Positions 17,893-26,257 of a stretch of 64,000 bases of DNA are shown piece by piece (positions within the stretch are counted from its first letter, which is position 1; each line of letters starts with the position of its first letter). The notes under the pieces are model-generated. The model was not told where the DNA came from and made no database searches. It was given only the letters and a program-made list of their open reading frames with translations. Both the position numbers and the translations under genes were made by a program. Source of the DNA: Clostridium aquiflavi (GTDB taxonomy: Bacteria; Bacillota; Clostridia; Clostridiales; Clostridiaceae); NCBI RefSeq assembly GCF_031344075.1, contig NZ_JAVJAN010000004.1, positions 56,519 through 120,518 of the forward strand. The letters run 5' to 3'.

Positions 17893-17922
17893 GACTCAAG
17901 CATTATGCTTGGGTCTTTTTTT
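17893..17922 (+). terminator. Terminator of the bcs operon
   Basis: GACTCAAGC and GCTTGGGTC with an ATTAT loop, followed by seven T. Confidence 0.88.
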
Positions 17923-18037
17923 ATTGTTTAGGAATTTATATTTAATTTTACTTTTGTGTGAATTTTTGTCTTTAAGTAATATATTAAAGTGATATAATGT
18001 ATTAAGAAAGAATTATTTTCTACAAGGAGCGTTTTAA

Positions 18038-18472
18038 ATGTTAAAAGAAACAGCAATAAAATATTGGGATGATAAATACGATTTAAATTGTGCAGAGTGC
18101 TTAATATATGCATCAAATGAAGAATATGATTTGAATTTATCTGACGATGCACTGAAGACAATGGCGGCTTTTGGTGGAGGAATGGCTATAGGGGATGTAT
18201 GTGGAGTTATTTCTGGAGCTATAGCTGTAATTGGAATTATGTTTACAGATGTAAGTGGACATAGGAGTCCAGTTGTTAAAGAGATGACTACAGACTTTAT
18301 AAATAAATTTAAAAATAAGCTTGGAAGTAATAATTGTATTGAATTAAGGAAAGAATATAGAAAGTCTAAAAAAGAAGGAACTTGTATAGTTATGGTTGAA
18401 ACTGCAGCAGATATTCTTGAAGGTATTGTAAATATATATGCTGATTTTAGATTAAATTCTAAGAGGCGCTAA
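18038..18472 (+). CDS. C_GCAxxG_C_C family redox-type protein
   Basis: 144 residues with cysteines at LNCAEC, the glycine-rich FGGGMAIGDVCGVISGA segment, and later cysteines in NNCIELR and GTCIVMV. This is the layout of the C_GCAxxG_C_C family, small proteins with conserved cysteines thought to bind a metal or act in redox chemistry. Cytoplasmic, no signal peptide. ACAAGGAG precedes ATG 18038, and a TATAAT at 17993 may be its -10 box. The next element is a MITE-like insertion right after the stop. The function is unproven in the family. Confidence 0.75.
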   Translation: MLKETAIKYWDDKYDLNCAECLIYASNEEYDLNLSDDALKTMAAFGGGMAIGDVCGVISGAIAVIGIMFTDVSGHRSPVVKEMTTDFINKFKNKLGSNNCIELRKEYRKSKKEGTCIVMVETAADILEGIVNIYADFRLNSKRR

Positions 18473-18483
18473 TTTAAAAATAA

Positions 18484-18700
18484 GACTCTGTTTTAGAAAA
18501 ATGTTGATATATGCAATAGGTAAAGTGGCATTGTAATTGTACTTTTAGAACTCTTAATGAGTATTATCATATTTACTGCTTGTCTCAATTCTATATTGAG
18601 AGCAAGCTAAAATTGGACTATATTCATTTTAGTCTTCTTAAGTTCAATTACTCCGTCCATTTTACTTATGCATATATCAACACATATTAAAAACAGAGTT
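18484..18700. mobile_element. MITE-like element, copy 3 (long form)
   Basis: About 217 bp with ends GACTCTGTTTTA and AAAAACAGAGTT. Its left part matches copy 1 (TTGATATATGCAATAGG), and its right part matches copy 2 (CATTTTAG...AAGTTCAATTACTCC...TTATGCATATATCAACA). A roughly 110-bp middle is not shared. No target duplication is visible, so it is older or a composite of two insertions. It lies upstream of the glycosylase gene. Confidence 0.7.
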
Positions 18701-18731
18701 GTACTGTAAATAGAGAGGAGAATCTTATTTA

Positions 18732-19658
18732 ATGGATTATAAAAGTATAGAGACTAGCAAAAATGGTGTAATTATAAGAGGGGTTAAAAATTTTAAGCTA
18801 AAACATATTTTTGAATGTGGTCAAGTTTTTAGATTTGAAGAAATTGAAGAGGATAATTTTATAGTCATTGCATTTGGTAAATTAATTGAATTAGTTCAAA
18901 AAAATGATAATGTATTTATATATAATACAACGGAAGAAGAGTTTAAAGAAATATGGTTAAATTATTTTGATTTAGATAGGGATTATTCTCTTATAAAAGA
19001 AGAATTATCTAAAGATGAATTATTAAAACAAAGCATAGAATTTGGAAGTGGTGTTAGAGTTTTAAATCAAGATCCATTTGAAATGCTTATTAGCTTTATA
19101 ATTTCAGCTAGGAATAGTATTCCATCTATAAGAAAGACAGTAAATAAAATATCAGAACAATGGGGAAGCAAAATTGAATACAAAGGAAAAGTATATTATG
19201 CATTTCCTACAATAGAACAAATAAAAGATGCTAAATTAGATGAGATAAAAGAAACAGGGGCATCATTTAGAAGTAAGTATTTATTAGATACAATTGAAAA
19301 TATATATAAGTCTATTAATAATGACCCAAAATCATCAGATGATGAAAGAAATATATTAAATAAATATGATTTAAATTATATAAGAAGTTTAAGTGATGAT
19401 GACTGCCATACAGCTCTTCAAGAATTTAAAGGAGTTGGTGCAAAGGTAGCTGATTGTATAATGTTGTTTTCAATGGGAAAAACATCAGCTTTTCCAGTAG
19501 ATGTTTGGGTTAAACGTGCAATGATGCATTTTTATAATGCAGAAGAAGGCTCATTAAATAAAATTAGAGTATTTGCAAGAAATAAATTTGGAAAGTTATC
19601 AGGATTTGCCCAACAATACTTATTTTATTATGCAAGAGAAAATAATATAAAGGTATAG
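18732..19658 (+). CDS. ogg: 8-Oxoguanine DNA glycosylase/AP lyase (OGG1 type)
   Basis: 308 residues with an OGG-N domain (GQVFRFEE in the first third) and a HhH-GPD fold. The helix-hairpin-helix reads EFKGVGAKVADCIMLFS with catalytic Lys238, and Asp257 follows in FPVDVWVKR. These match the Lys/Asp pair of eukaryotic OGG1. It excises oxidised guanine opposite cytosine, a repair job relevant to oxygen-exposed anaerobes. The start is ATG 18732 with GAGAGGAG upstream. It is a single gene downstream of a MITE-like element; a weak hairpin follows at about 19673. Confidence 0.88.
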   Translation: MDYKSIETSKNGVIIRGVKNFKLKHIFECGQVFRFEEIEEDNFIVIAFGKLIELVQKNDNVFIYNTTEEEFKEIWLNYFDLDRDYSLIKEELSKDELLKQSIEFGSGVRVLNQDPFEMLISFIISARNSIPSIRKTVNKISEQWGSKIEYKGKVYYAFPTIEQIKDAKLDEIKETGASFRSKYLLDTIENIYKSINNDPKSSDDERNILNKYDLNYIRSLSDDDCHTALQEFKGVGAKVADCIMLFSMGKTSAFPVDVWVKRAMMHFYNAEEGSLNKIRVFARNKFGKLSGFAQQYLFYYARENNIKV

Positions 19659-19828
19659 AAATTAATAGTTAAGGGTTATTTATATAATAACTTTAATTTG
19701 GTAAGTTTTATAGCAAATTCAGAAAAATTTGAATAATATGATTATGACATGAATCTAATTAGTACTATGGTATAATTATCCTATCATTACATTAATATAA
19801 TAATTTGCTGGGAGAGTGTGTGCGTAAT

Positions 19829-21313
19829 ATGTTCAAATTTGAAAATCAACTTATAAAGTTAAAACATGAAGTATTAAGTAATATTGTAAGATTAGCTAAA
19901 GAAGATAAAATAACTAAAGAAAATCTAGATAGAATACCTTACGATATGTTACCAGGGGATGAACCTCAATACAGAGAAAGTGTAATACATGAAAGAGAAG
20001 TATTATTAGAAAGATTGAAACTAGCAGCTGGATTTATTCCAAATGGAAAAGGTACAGATGAATTAATTAACATAGAAGATGAAAAACAAATATTATATGT
20101 TATAAAGAATGCATGTGATATGTGTCCAACTAAAAAGTTTGAAGTAACTGATGCGTGTAGAAATTGTATAGCACATAAATGTCAAAGTGTTTGTAATTTT
20201 GGAGCTATTACTTATGTAGATGGTAAAGCTTATATAGATCCTGATAAATGTAAAGAATGCGGAATGTGTAAAAAAGCATGTCCTTATGATGCTATTGCAG
20301 AAGATATGAGACCTTGTAAAAGATCTTGCCCAACTGGAGCATTAGATATTAATAGTGATAAGAGAGCCATGATAAAACAAGAAAAATGTGTTAATTGTGG
20401 TGCTTGTATGGCTGCATGTCCTTTTGGTGCATTAGAAGATAAAAGTCTTTTAGTTAAAGTTGTTAAAGAATTAACTAACACTGGAAATTTATATGCTGTT
20501 GTGGCTCCAGCAATAACTGGGCAATTAGGTCCAAAAACAACTTATGGACAAGTTAAAAATGCAATAAAGAAATTAGGATTTACAGATATGGTAGAGGCAG
20601 CGTGTGGTGCTGATGCAGTAACTGTACATGAAAGTAATGAATTTGTTCACAGAATGGAGAATGGAGACCCATACATGACTAATTCATGTTGTCCAGGATT
20701 TTTAAGTTATATAGAAAAAATGATGCCAGATCAAGTAGAGAGAATATCAGAAACAGTTTCTCCAATGGTTGCAGCAGGAAGGTTTATAAAGGCTAATGAT
20801 AAAGACGCAAAAGTAGTATTCATTGGACCATGTACTGCAAAAAAATCAGAAATTTTAAGAGACTCGATAAAGGATGCTGTTGATTATGTATTAACATTTG
20901 AGGAATTATTAGCATTATTCGAAGGATTTGATATAGATCCAATTAACTTTGATGACATTGTTGTTGATGAAGCTTCAATCTTTGGTAGAGGATTTGGAGT
21001 TGGTGGTGGTTTAACTGCTGCTATTGAAAATTATATAAAAGATAAAGGGATAGAGTGTGATTTTAAACCAGTTAAAGTTTCTGGTGGAGCTGATATAAAG
21101 AAAACTATGATGATGGCCAAAATGGGGAGATTATCTGGAAACTTCATAGAAGGAATGATGTGTGAAGGTGGATGTATTAATGGGTCAGGAAAAATATTAT
21201 CACCAATGAAAGCTAAAGCATCATTTAACAAAATTAATCAGCAAGCAAGCATGAAAAATGTATTGGAAAATTCTAAAATAGATGATTATAAAGATATAAA
21301 TTTAGAAAGATAG
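19829..21313 (+). CDS. Monomeric [FeFe] hydrogenase
   Basis: 494 residues from ATG 19829 (GGGAGAG 12 bases upstream; an in-frame TTG at 19805 and GTG at 19820 are alternatives). The N-terminal part has cysteine groups for several iron-sulfur clusters: CDMC..C..C, two ferredoxin-type repeats (CKECGMCKKACP and CVNCGACMAACP) and a PCKRSCP group. The H-cluster domain has modified motifs: NSCCPGF for the usual TSCCPxW, GPCTAKKSE for MPCxxKxxE, and EGMMCEGGCINGSG for the last cysteine pair. The Thr in place of Met after PC resembles group B enzymes such as the second hydrogenase of C. pasteurianum; this assignment is from memory. It would couple ferredoxin to H2 in the cytoplasm. Maturation genes are not in the window. 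Confidence 0.85.
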   Translation: MFKFENQLIKLKHEVLSNIVRLAKEDKITKENLDRIPYDMLPGDEPQYRESVIHEREVLLERLKLAAGFIPNGKGTDELINIEDEKQILYVIKNACDMCPTKKFEVTDACRNCIAHKCQSVCNFGAITYVDGKAYIDPDKCKECGMCKKACPYDAIAEDMRPCKRSCPTGALDINSDKRAMIKQEKCVNCGACMAACPFGALEDKSLLVKVVKELTNTGNLYAVVAPAITGQLGPKTTYGQVKNAIKKLGFTDMVEAACGADAVTVHESNEFVHRMENGDPYMTNSCCPGFLSYIEKMMPDQVERISETVSPMVAAGRFIKANDKDAKVVFIGPCTAKKSEILRDSIKDAVDYVLTFEELLALFEGFDIDPINFDDIVVDEASIFGRGFGVGGGLTAAIENYIKDKGIECDFKPVKVSGGADIKKTMMMAKMGRLSGNFIEGMMCEGGCINGSGKILSPMKAKASFNKINQQASMKNVLENSKIDDYKDINLER

Positions 21314-21323
21314 AGTTTAATTC

Positions 21324-21356
21324 AAAAAAGAAGCCCTTTTAGGACTTCTTTTTTTG
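21324..21356 (+). terminator. Terminator after the hydrogenase gene
   Basis: AAGAAGCCC / AGGACTTCTT stem with a TTTT loop and seven T after it. Confidence 0.8.
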
Positions 21357-21510
21357 TGAATAAATTGGTAATTATATGTAAAGAAAAAACGTAATTATAT
21401 ATTTTTTAAACTAAAATATTAAAAAATATTCATTAAGTAAAAAAAAAGTTACTATATAATTATTAAAAGGTGTATTATATAAATTATAGGTATGTTTAGG
21501 GGGTAGATTT

Positions 21511-22206
21511 ATGAAAATTTTGTTGGTTGATGATGAAGAATCAATATTAAATTTAATAAAAATGAATCTTATATTTGAAAATTATGAAGTAATAACTGCG
21601 GAGTGTGGAATAGATGCCATAAACCTATTTAAAAGTGAATCTCCTGATTTAATTGTATTAGATCTAATGCTTCCTGACAAAGATGGGTTTGAAGTTATAC
21701 ATGAATTTCAAGGTATAAATAGTGAAGTTCCAATTATTATACTTAGTGCAAGAGATCAATTAAATAATAAGCTTTTAGGTCTTCAGCTTGGAGCTGATGA
21801 TTATATAACAAAACCATTTGACAGTAGAGAACTTATATTAAGGATTAGAGCTATATCTAGAAGAATAAATAAAGCTAAGGCCATTGGAAAAAATGAAGTT
21901 AAAAATAAAACAAATGATATTATAGAAAAAGGGTTTATAAAAATAATTGTTCCGGAAAGAAGAGTTTTTATTGAGGAAAAAGAGGTTATATTTACACATA
22001 TAGAATTTGAAATAATTTTATTAATGGTGCAAAATCCATATAAAGTTTTTACAAGAGAAGAATTATTGGACAAGATATGGGGGTATAGTTTTGTAGGAAA
22101 TACTAGAGCTGTGGACATTCATATAAAGAGAATTAGACAAAAGCTCGCAGGAAATGAAGACGTTATAAAAACAATATATGGAGTAGGATATAGGTTAGAG
22201 GTATAA
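21511..22206 (+). CDS. OmpR-family response regulator
   Basis: 231 residues: receiver domain with acidic pocket DDE (7-9), phosphoacceptor Asp51 in VLDLMLPD and Lys in TKPFD, then a winged-helix output domain ending VGNTRAVDIHIKRIRQKL...YGVGYRLEV. AGGGGG precedes ATG 21511. The histidine kinase begins 3 bases after its stop, so they are translationally linked. Target genes are not known; the downstream orphan binding protein is the likely output or input partner. Confidence 0.92.
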   Translation: MKILLVDDEESILNLIKMNLIFENYEVITAECGIDAINLFKSESPDLIVLDLMLPDKDGFEVIHEFQGINSEVPIIILSARDQLNNKLLGLQLGADDYITKPFDSRELILRIRAISRRINKAKAIGKNEVKNKTNDIIEKGFIKIIVPERRVFIEEKEVIFTHIEFEIILLMVQNPYKVFTREELLDKIWGYSFVGNTRAVDIHIKRIRQKLAGNEDVIKTIYGVGYRLEV

Positions 22207-22209
22207 TAG

Positions 22210-23619
22210 ATGAATTTGGGTATTAAAGGAAAAATAGTAATAATGAATATAGTTGTACTGATAATAGCTATATTAAGTATATATGCAGTAACAATTTATA
22301 CTCTGTATAGTAGAGTAATAAATAATTCAATAGATATGCTAAAAAAAGAAAGTTATACAAGTCAATCATTTATTATGAAATATTTAGAGACGGAAGATGA
22401 TTTTCATGTAGAAAACGTTTTGAATGAGATGAGCCCTTTTATTGCAACATACTTATCTAATGGTTGTAAATTTAGGGTTCAAATTTATAATAATTCATCT
22501 TTAATTGGAGATTCAGACAATTATCCTAATATAAGCAAAGATGATGATGTGGTAACAGCATTAAAAGGAAATAAATCATATATTATAAGAAGAATTGAAG
22601 AATCTTCTTACATACTCTTTTCAAGCCCGATTTATTATTCAGATGGTACTATAGGGTGTATAAGATATGTATATGATCTTGATAATGAAAATACAATTAT
22701 AACTAATACGATTCTTAGTATGGTTTTATTTGCTATAGTAGCAATAATATTTTCTAGTATAATGAGTAATTCATTTTCTAATAGAATAGTTAGACCAATA
22801 GTTAGTCTGAAAAATATTGCAAGGAAAGTATCATTTGGAGACTTTTCTAAGAAAATTAGTATAAATAGTAAAGACGAGATAGAAGATTTGTCTAATTCTT
22901 TTAATATAATGTCTAATAATATAGAAATAATGATTGAAAATTTAAAAGAAGAAAAAGACACTCAAAAGAGGTTTTTGGATAATGTCACTCATGAATTTAA
23001 AACTCCATTAGCAGCAATTCTAGGATATTCAGATTTGTTACTAAGAGTAAAAGAAAAAAAAGATATTGAACAATGTGTAAAATATATAGTACAAAGTAGT
23101 AATAGATTATTAAAACTTGTTGAACAACTTCTTGATTTATCAAGACTTAATAAAAATGAAATAGAAATAAAAAATGAAAATGTTGATATAAAATCTGTGG
23201 TTGAAAGTGCTGCAATAATGTTAAATCCTAGAATGAGTAAATTTGGGATTAAACTTAATATGAATTTAGTTAGCAAAAATGTTTATGCAGATAAAGAAAA
23301 AACAGAACAAGTTATACTTAATTTATTAGATAATGCAATTAAATATAGTGAATGTACTGAGATAAATATATATATGGAATATAATGAATCTTATGTAATA
23401 ATATATATTCTTGACAATGGACAAGGTATACCAAAAGAAGATTTAAAAAACGTATTTGAAAATTTTTATACAGCACATAAAGCATTACAAAAAAAATATG
23501 GTGGAAGTGGACTAGGATTATCAATATGTAAAGAATTTATGGAAAAGCAATCTGGAAAAATTGAAATAAGTAGCTTAAATGGAACTACTGTAAAATTAAG
23601 TTTCAAACATGCAATTTAA
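22210..23619 (+). CDS. Sensor histidine kinase
   Basis: 469 residues: transmembrane helix at about 7-30, an extracytoplasmic sensor loop of about 130 residues, a second helix near 165-185, a HAMP linker, then the H-box DNVTHEFKTPLAAILGYSD with phospho-acceptor His261. The ATPase domain follows with an N box (NLLDNAIKYSE), DNGQGIP and GGSGLGLSI. It phosphorylates the regulator encoded just upstream. The ligand is unknown; a downstream solute-binding lipoprotein with no transporter genes could present it. Confidence 0.92.
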   Translation: MNLGIKGKIVIMNIVVLIIAILSIYAVTIYTLYSRVINNSIDMLKKESYTSQSFIMKYLETEDDFHVENVLNEMSPFIATYLSNGCKFRVQIYNNSSLIGDSDNYPNISKDDDVVTALKGNKSYIIRRIEESSYILFSSPIYYSDGTIGCIRYVYDLDNENTIITNTILSMVLFAIVAIIFSSIMSNSFSNRIVRPIVSLKNIARKVSFGDFSKKISINSKDEIEDLSNSFNIMSNNIEIMIENLKEEKDTQKRFLDNVTHEFKTPLAAILGYSDLLLRVKEKKDIEQCVKYIVQSSNRLLKLVEQLLDLSRLNKNEIEIKNENVDIKSVVESAAIMLNPRMSKFGIKLNMNLVSKNVYADKEKTEQVILNLLDNAIKYSECTEINIYMEYNESYVIIYILDNGQGIPKEDLKNVFENFYTAHKALQKKYGGSGLGLSICKEFMEKQSGKIEISSLNGTTVKLSFKHAI

Positions 23620-23648
23620 AATTATACAAAGTAGGGTGAAACAAATTT

Positions 23649-24488
23649 ATGATAAACTTTAACTACAAGATAGTTATAAATCTATTTGTTATACTAGTTA
23701 TATTGTTAGCTAGTATATATGTATATTTAAAAAGTAGCATTTATAACAATTTAATTATTTTAGATGATAAAGAACAGGTTATGCAGCATTCAAGTCATTC
23801 AATACCTGTTAAAGTAGAACTATATAGTAAAAGATGGGGTAAGCTAGTTATAAATTCTAATGATGAAATAAAAGAGTTTTGGAACATAGTTGAATCTATG
23901 CCTAAAAGTAATAATTTTTATAATTCAAAAATAGAAAATTCTTTTAATGAAATAACAGGTACTATATATTATTTGGATGGTGAAAAAGGTACATTATATT
24001 TAAATAATACTCTTAGAATAGATGATATTTATTATGGCGGTAATGAAAGTTCTGCATATATAAATAGAATTAAAAATTACATTAATGATATTTTCTGTAC
24101 ACCATCAGTATTATCAGAACTTATAAATGATAAGAATAAAATAACCATTGTAGATATTTATAATAATACTAAAAAGTGTGGTAGTAATGATAAAATTTTA
24201 ATAAAAGATGAAGTTATGAATTTAAAAAGAATTACAGATAATAAAAAATTAGAATGGGCTGTAGCTAATAAGGGCGATTTGAATTATCATATTAGAATTT
24301 ACAGAGAAGAATCTGAGGAATTTTATGATAATAAAATAGAAGATGATATAAATAGTTATGATGTAATAAGTCTTGATATTTATGAGAATGATTATGTAAT
24401 TGTTAGAGATTATGGTGATGAAATAGTAAATTCCTTCTATATGGAGGGAGATTTGAATAATATATGTAACAACTTATTTAATCAGTAA
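23649..24488 (+). CDS. Membrane-anchored protein of unknown function in a two-component operon
   Basis: 279 residues: one N-terminal membrane helix (about residues 8-28), then an extracytoplasmic domain rich in Asn, Asp, Lys and Tyr. It may correspond to a clostridial DUF3919-type family, but I am not certain. It lies 29 bases after the kinase and 20 bases before the binding lipoprotein, clearly in the same operon. An accessory role in signal detection or at the cell surface is inference from context only. Confidence 0.6.
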   Translation: MINFNYKIVINLFVILVILLASIYVYLKSSIYNNLIILDDKEQVMQHSSHSIPVKVELYSKRWGKLVINSNDEIKEFWNIVESMPKSNNFYNSKIENSFNEITGTIYYLDGEKGTLYLNNTLRIDDIYYGGNESSAYINRIKNYINDIFCTPSVLSELINDKNKITIVDIYNNTKKCGSNDKILIKDEVMNLKRITDNKKLEWAVANKGDLNYHIRIYREESEEFYDNKIEDDINSYDVISLDIYENDYVIVRDYGDEIVNSFYMEGDLNNICNNLFNQ

Positions 24489-24508
24489 TATTTATTGGAG
24501 GTAAAAAT

Positions 24509-25546
24509 ATGTTAAATAAAAGAAGGGGTATTTTATTAATATTTATTTTACTTATGCTTTGTATTCTTAATGGATGCTCTAATAATATGTCTAGTAGTAA
24601 GGAACTACCAAATCTTAAAAATGATAATTTGGTAGTTTATGTTGCGTTTAATGAAGATGAAGCTAAAGTTTTACTTGATGGATTTAAAGAAAAAACTGGG
24701 TGCAATTATACATTTTTAAGATATCCAACAGAAGAACTAGCTGATAAGATTAATAATAAAGAAATTTTAGGAGAAGCAGATATATTTTTAGGGGGAACAG
24801 CTGATGCTGTTGAACTATTAAAAATGAATGATTGTCTAGAAAAATATACTATAAACAGTTCAAGTGAAATCCCTATAGAGTATATGGATAGTGATGGGTA
24901 TTGGATAGGATTATACGTTGAGGCTTTATCTATAGCTATAAATGAAGAAAGATGGAATAAAGAATTTAAAGATGTGGAGAAACCTAAAACAATAGAGGAA
25001 CTAATAAATCCTAAATTTAAAGGTGAGATAGTACTTGCTGATCCAAGGACATCAGGAACAGGATATACTTTTTTATCTTACTTAGTACAAACTATGGGAA
25101 AAGATAATGCATTGGAATTTTTTAAGAAGTTAAAAAATAATGTAGGGCAATTTACTGATAGTGGATTTACGCCAGCTAAAAAAGTTGGAGTGGGAGAATA
25201 TTTAATAACGGTAAACTTTATAAATCAACAACTTATAGTTAGAAATTCAGGATTTAATGTAGAATCTATTGTTCCAGAAAATACAGGATGGACAATATGT
25301 CCTATAGCTAAAATAAAGGATGGAAAGAATAAGAAGGCTTCTGAAGCATTTATGAATTACTGTGTAACTAAAGAAGCAGGGATATCGCTTAAAGATTTTT
25401 CTATGGGATTTTCAACAATACCAGGTGTTAATTATCCTAACATAGAAAAAGATTTTACTTCATATAAATTAAGTAAAGAATATGATTTTAAAAAAGCAGC
25501 TAAAGATAGAAAAGAACTATTAGAAGATTTAGAAGAAATAATGTGA
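24509..25546 (+). CDS. Orphan extracellular solute-binding lipoprotein (family 1 / PgtC-like)
   Basis: 345 residues. A lipoprotein signal peptide ends in the lipobox LNGC (Cys about residue 23). A periplasmic-binding-protein fold of the iron/spermidine-like family 1 group follows: VVYVAFNEDEA near the start, then DIFLGGTADAVE, ADPRTSGTGYTFLSYLVQ and PENTGWTICPIAKIKDGKNK. No permease or ATPase gene is near. Placed after a two-component system, it resembles PgtC-like proteins that detect a ligand for a sensor kinase. Last gene of the operon; a perfect hairpin follows. Confidence 0.8.
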   Translation: MLNKRRGILLIFILLMLCILNGCSNNMSSSKELPNLKNDNLVVYVAFNEDEAKVLLDGFKEKTGCNYTFLRYPTEELADKINNKEILGEADIFLGGTADAVELLKMNDCLEKYTINSSSEIPIEYMDSDGYWIGLYVEALSIAINEERWNKEFKDVEKPKTIEELINPKFKGEIVLADPRTSGTGYTFLSYLVQTMGKDNALEFFKKLKNNVGQFTDSGFTPAKKVGVGEYLITVNFINQQLIVRNSGFNVESIVPENTGWTICPIAKIKDGKNKKASEAFMNYCVTKEAGISLKDFSMGFSTIPGVNYPNIEKDFTSYKLSKEYDFKKAAKDRKELLEDLEEIM

Positions 25547-25551
25547 TAAGA

Positions 25552-25599
25552 AAATTAGGATATTAAATAAAATCATTGATATATTTAATATCCTAATTT
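25552..25599 (+). terminator. Hairpin after the binding-protein gene
   Basis: AAATTAGGATATTAAAT and ATTTAATATCCTAATTT form a perfect 17-bp stem. The T-run after it is poor (ATCGTT), so it may end transcription weakly or protect the 3' end. The following 250 bases up to the groES promoter hold nothing I recognise. Confidence 0.55.
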
Positions 25600-25846
25600 A
25601 TCGTTAAGCTAACTATGCCTTAAATATTAATGTATATATTAATTGTTAGAAGTAAAAACTAATTAATAGGCTAGTTTTATTAATAAAAATATAATCAAAC
25701 AATAAAATACATAAATAGAAATAATACACAAAAACATATTATTGAAATTAAAAAAGAAAATAAGAGAAAATATACGTAAATAGGAGCAATATATATTTAA
25801 TTACAAATTTTAAACTTATAAAGCTATATAATATTATAAAAAATAT

Positions 25847-25875
25847 TTGAATTATATGGTCATAAAGGATATTAT
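25847..25875 (+). promoter_or_regulatory. groESL promoter
   Basis: TTGAAT (25847-25852) and TATTAT (25870-25875) with a 17-bp spacer. The CIRCE operator begins 10 bases after the -10 box, so it covers the start site. Confidence 0.6.
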
Positions 25876-25885
25876 AATAATTGTA

Positions 25886-25912
25886 TTAGCACTCAATGCT
25901 ATCGAGTGCTAA
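25886..25912. promoter_or_regulatory. CIRCE operator (HrcA binding site)
   Basis: TTAGCACTC, a 9-base spacer, then GAGTGCTAA: a perfect CIRCE element. HrcA represses chaperone genes through it until heat shock. The hrcA gene is not in this window. Confidence 0.97.
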
Positions 25913-25959
25913 TAGTTAATTAAAAAATATTTAATATTTAAAATATAGGAGGGACTTAT

Positions 25960-26244
25960 ATGAGAATAAAACCACTTGGAAATAGAGTAGTAATCAAGAG
26001 ATTAGAAGCAGAAGAAAAGACAAAGAGCGGTATAGTTTTAACTGGAACTGCTAAAGAAGTACCACAAGAAGCAGAAGTTGTAGCAGTAGGTCCAGGAAGT
26101 ATTGTTGATGGTACAAAAATAGAAATGGAAGTTAAAGTAGGAGATAAGGTTTTATATTCTAAATATTCTGGTACTGAAGTAAAATTAGACGGTGAAGAAT
26201 ATATGATATTAAAACAAGATGATATATTAGCAATAGTTGAATAG
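25960..26244 (+). CDS. groES: Co-chaperonin GroES
   Basis: 94 residues starting MRIKPLGNRVVIKRLE, with the mobile loop region EKTKSGIVLTG and ending YMILKQDDILAIVE. It caps the GroEL ring in the cytoplasm during protein folding. AGGAGGG precedes the ATG, and groEL starts 13 bases after its stop. Under CIRCE/HrcA control. Confidence 0.97.
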   Translation: MRIKPLGNRVVIKRLEAEEKTKSGIVLTGTAKEVPQEAEVVAVGPGSIVDGTKIEMEVKVGDKVLYSKYSGTEVKLDGEEYMILKQDDILAIVE

Positions 26245-26257
26245 GAGAGTGGTATAA

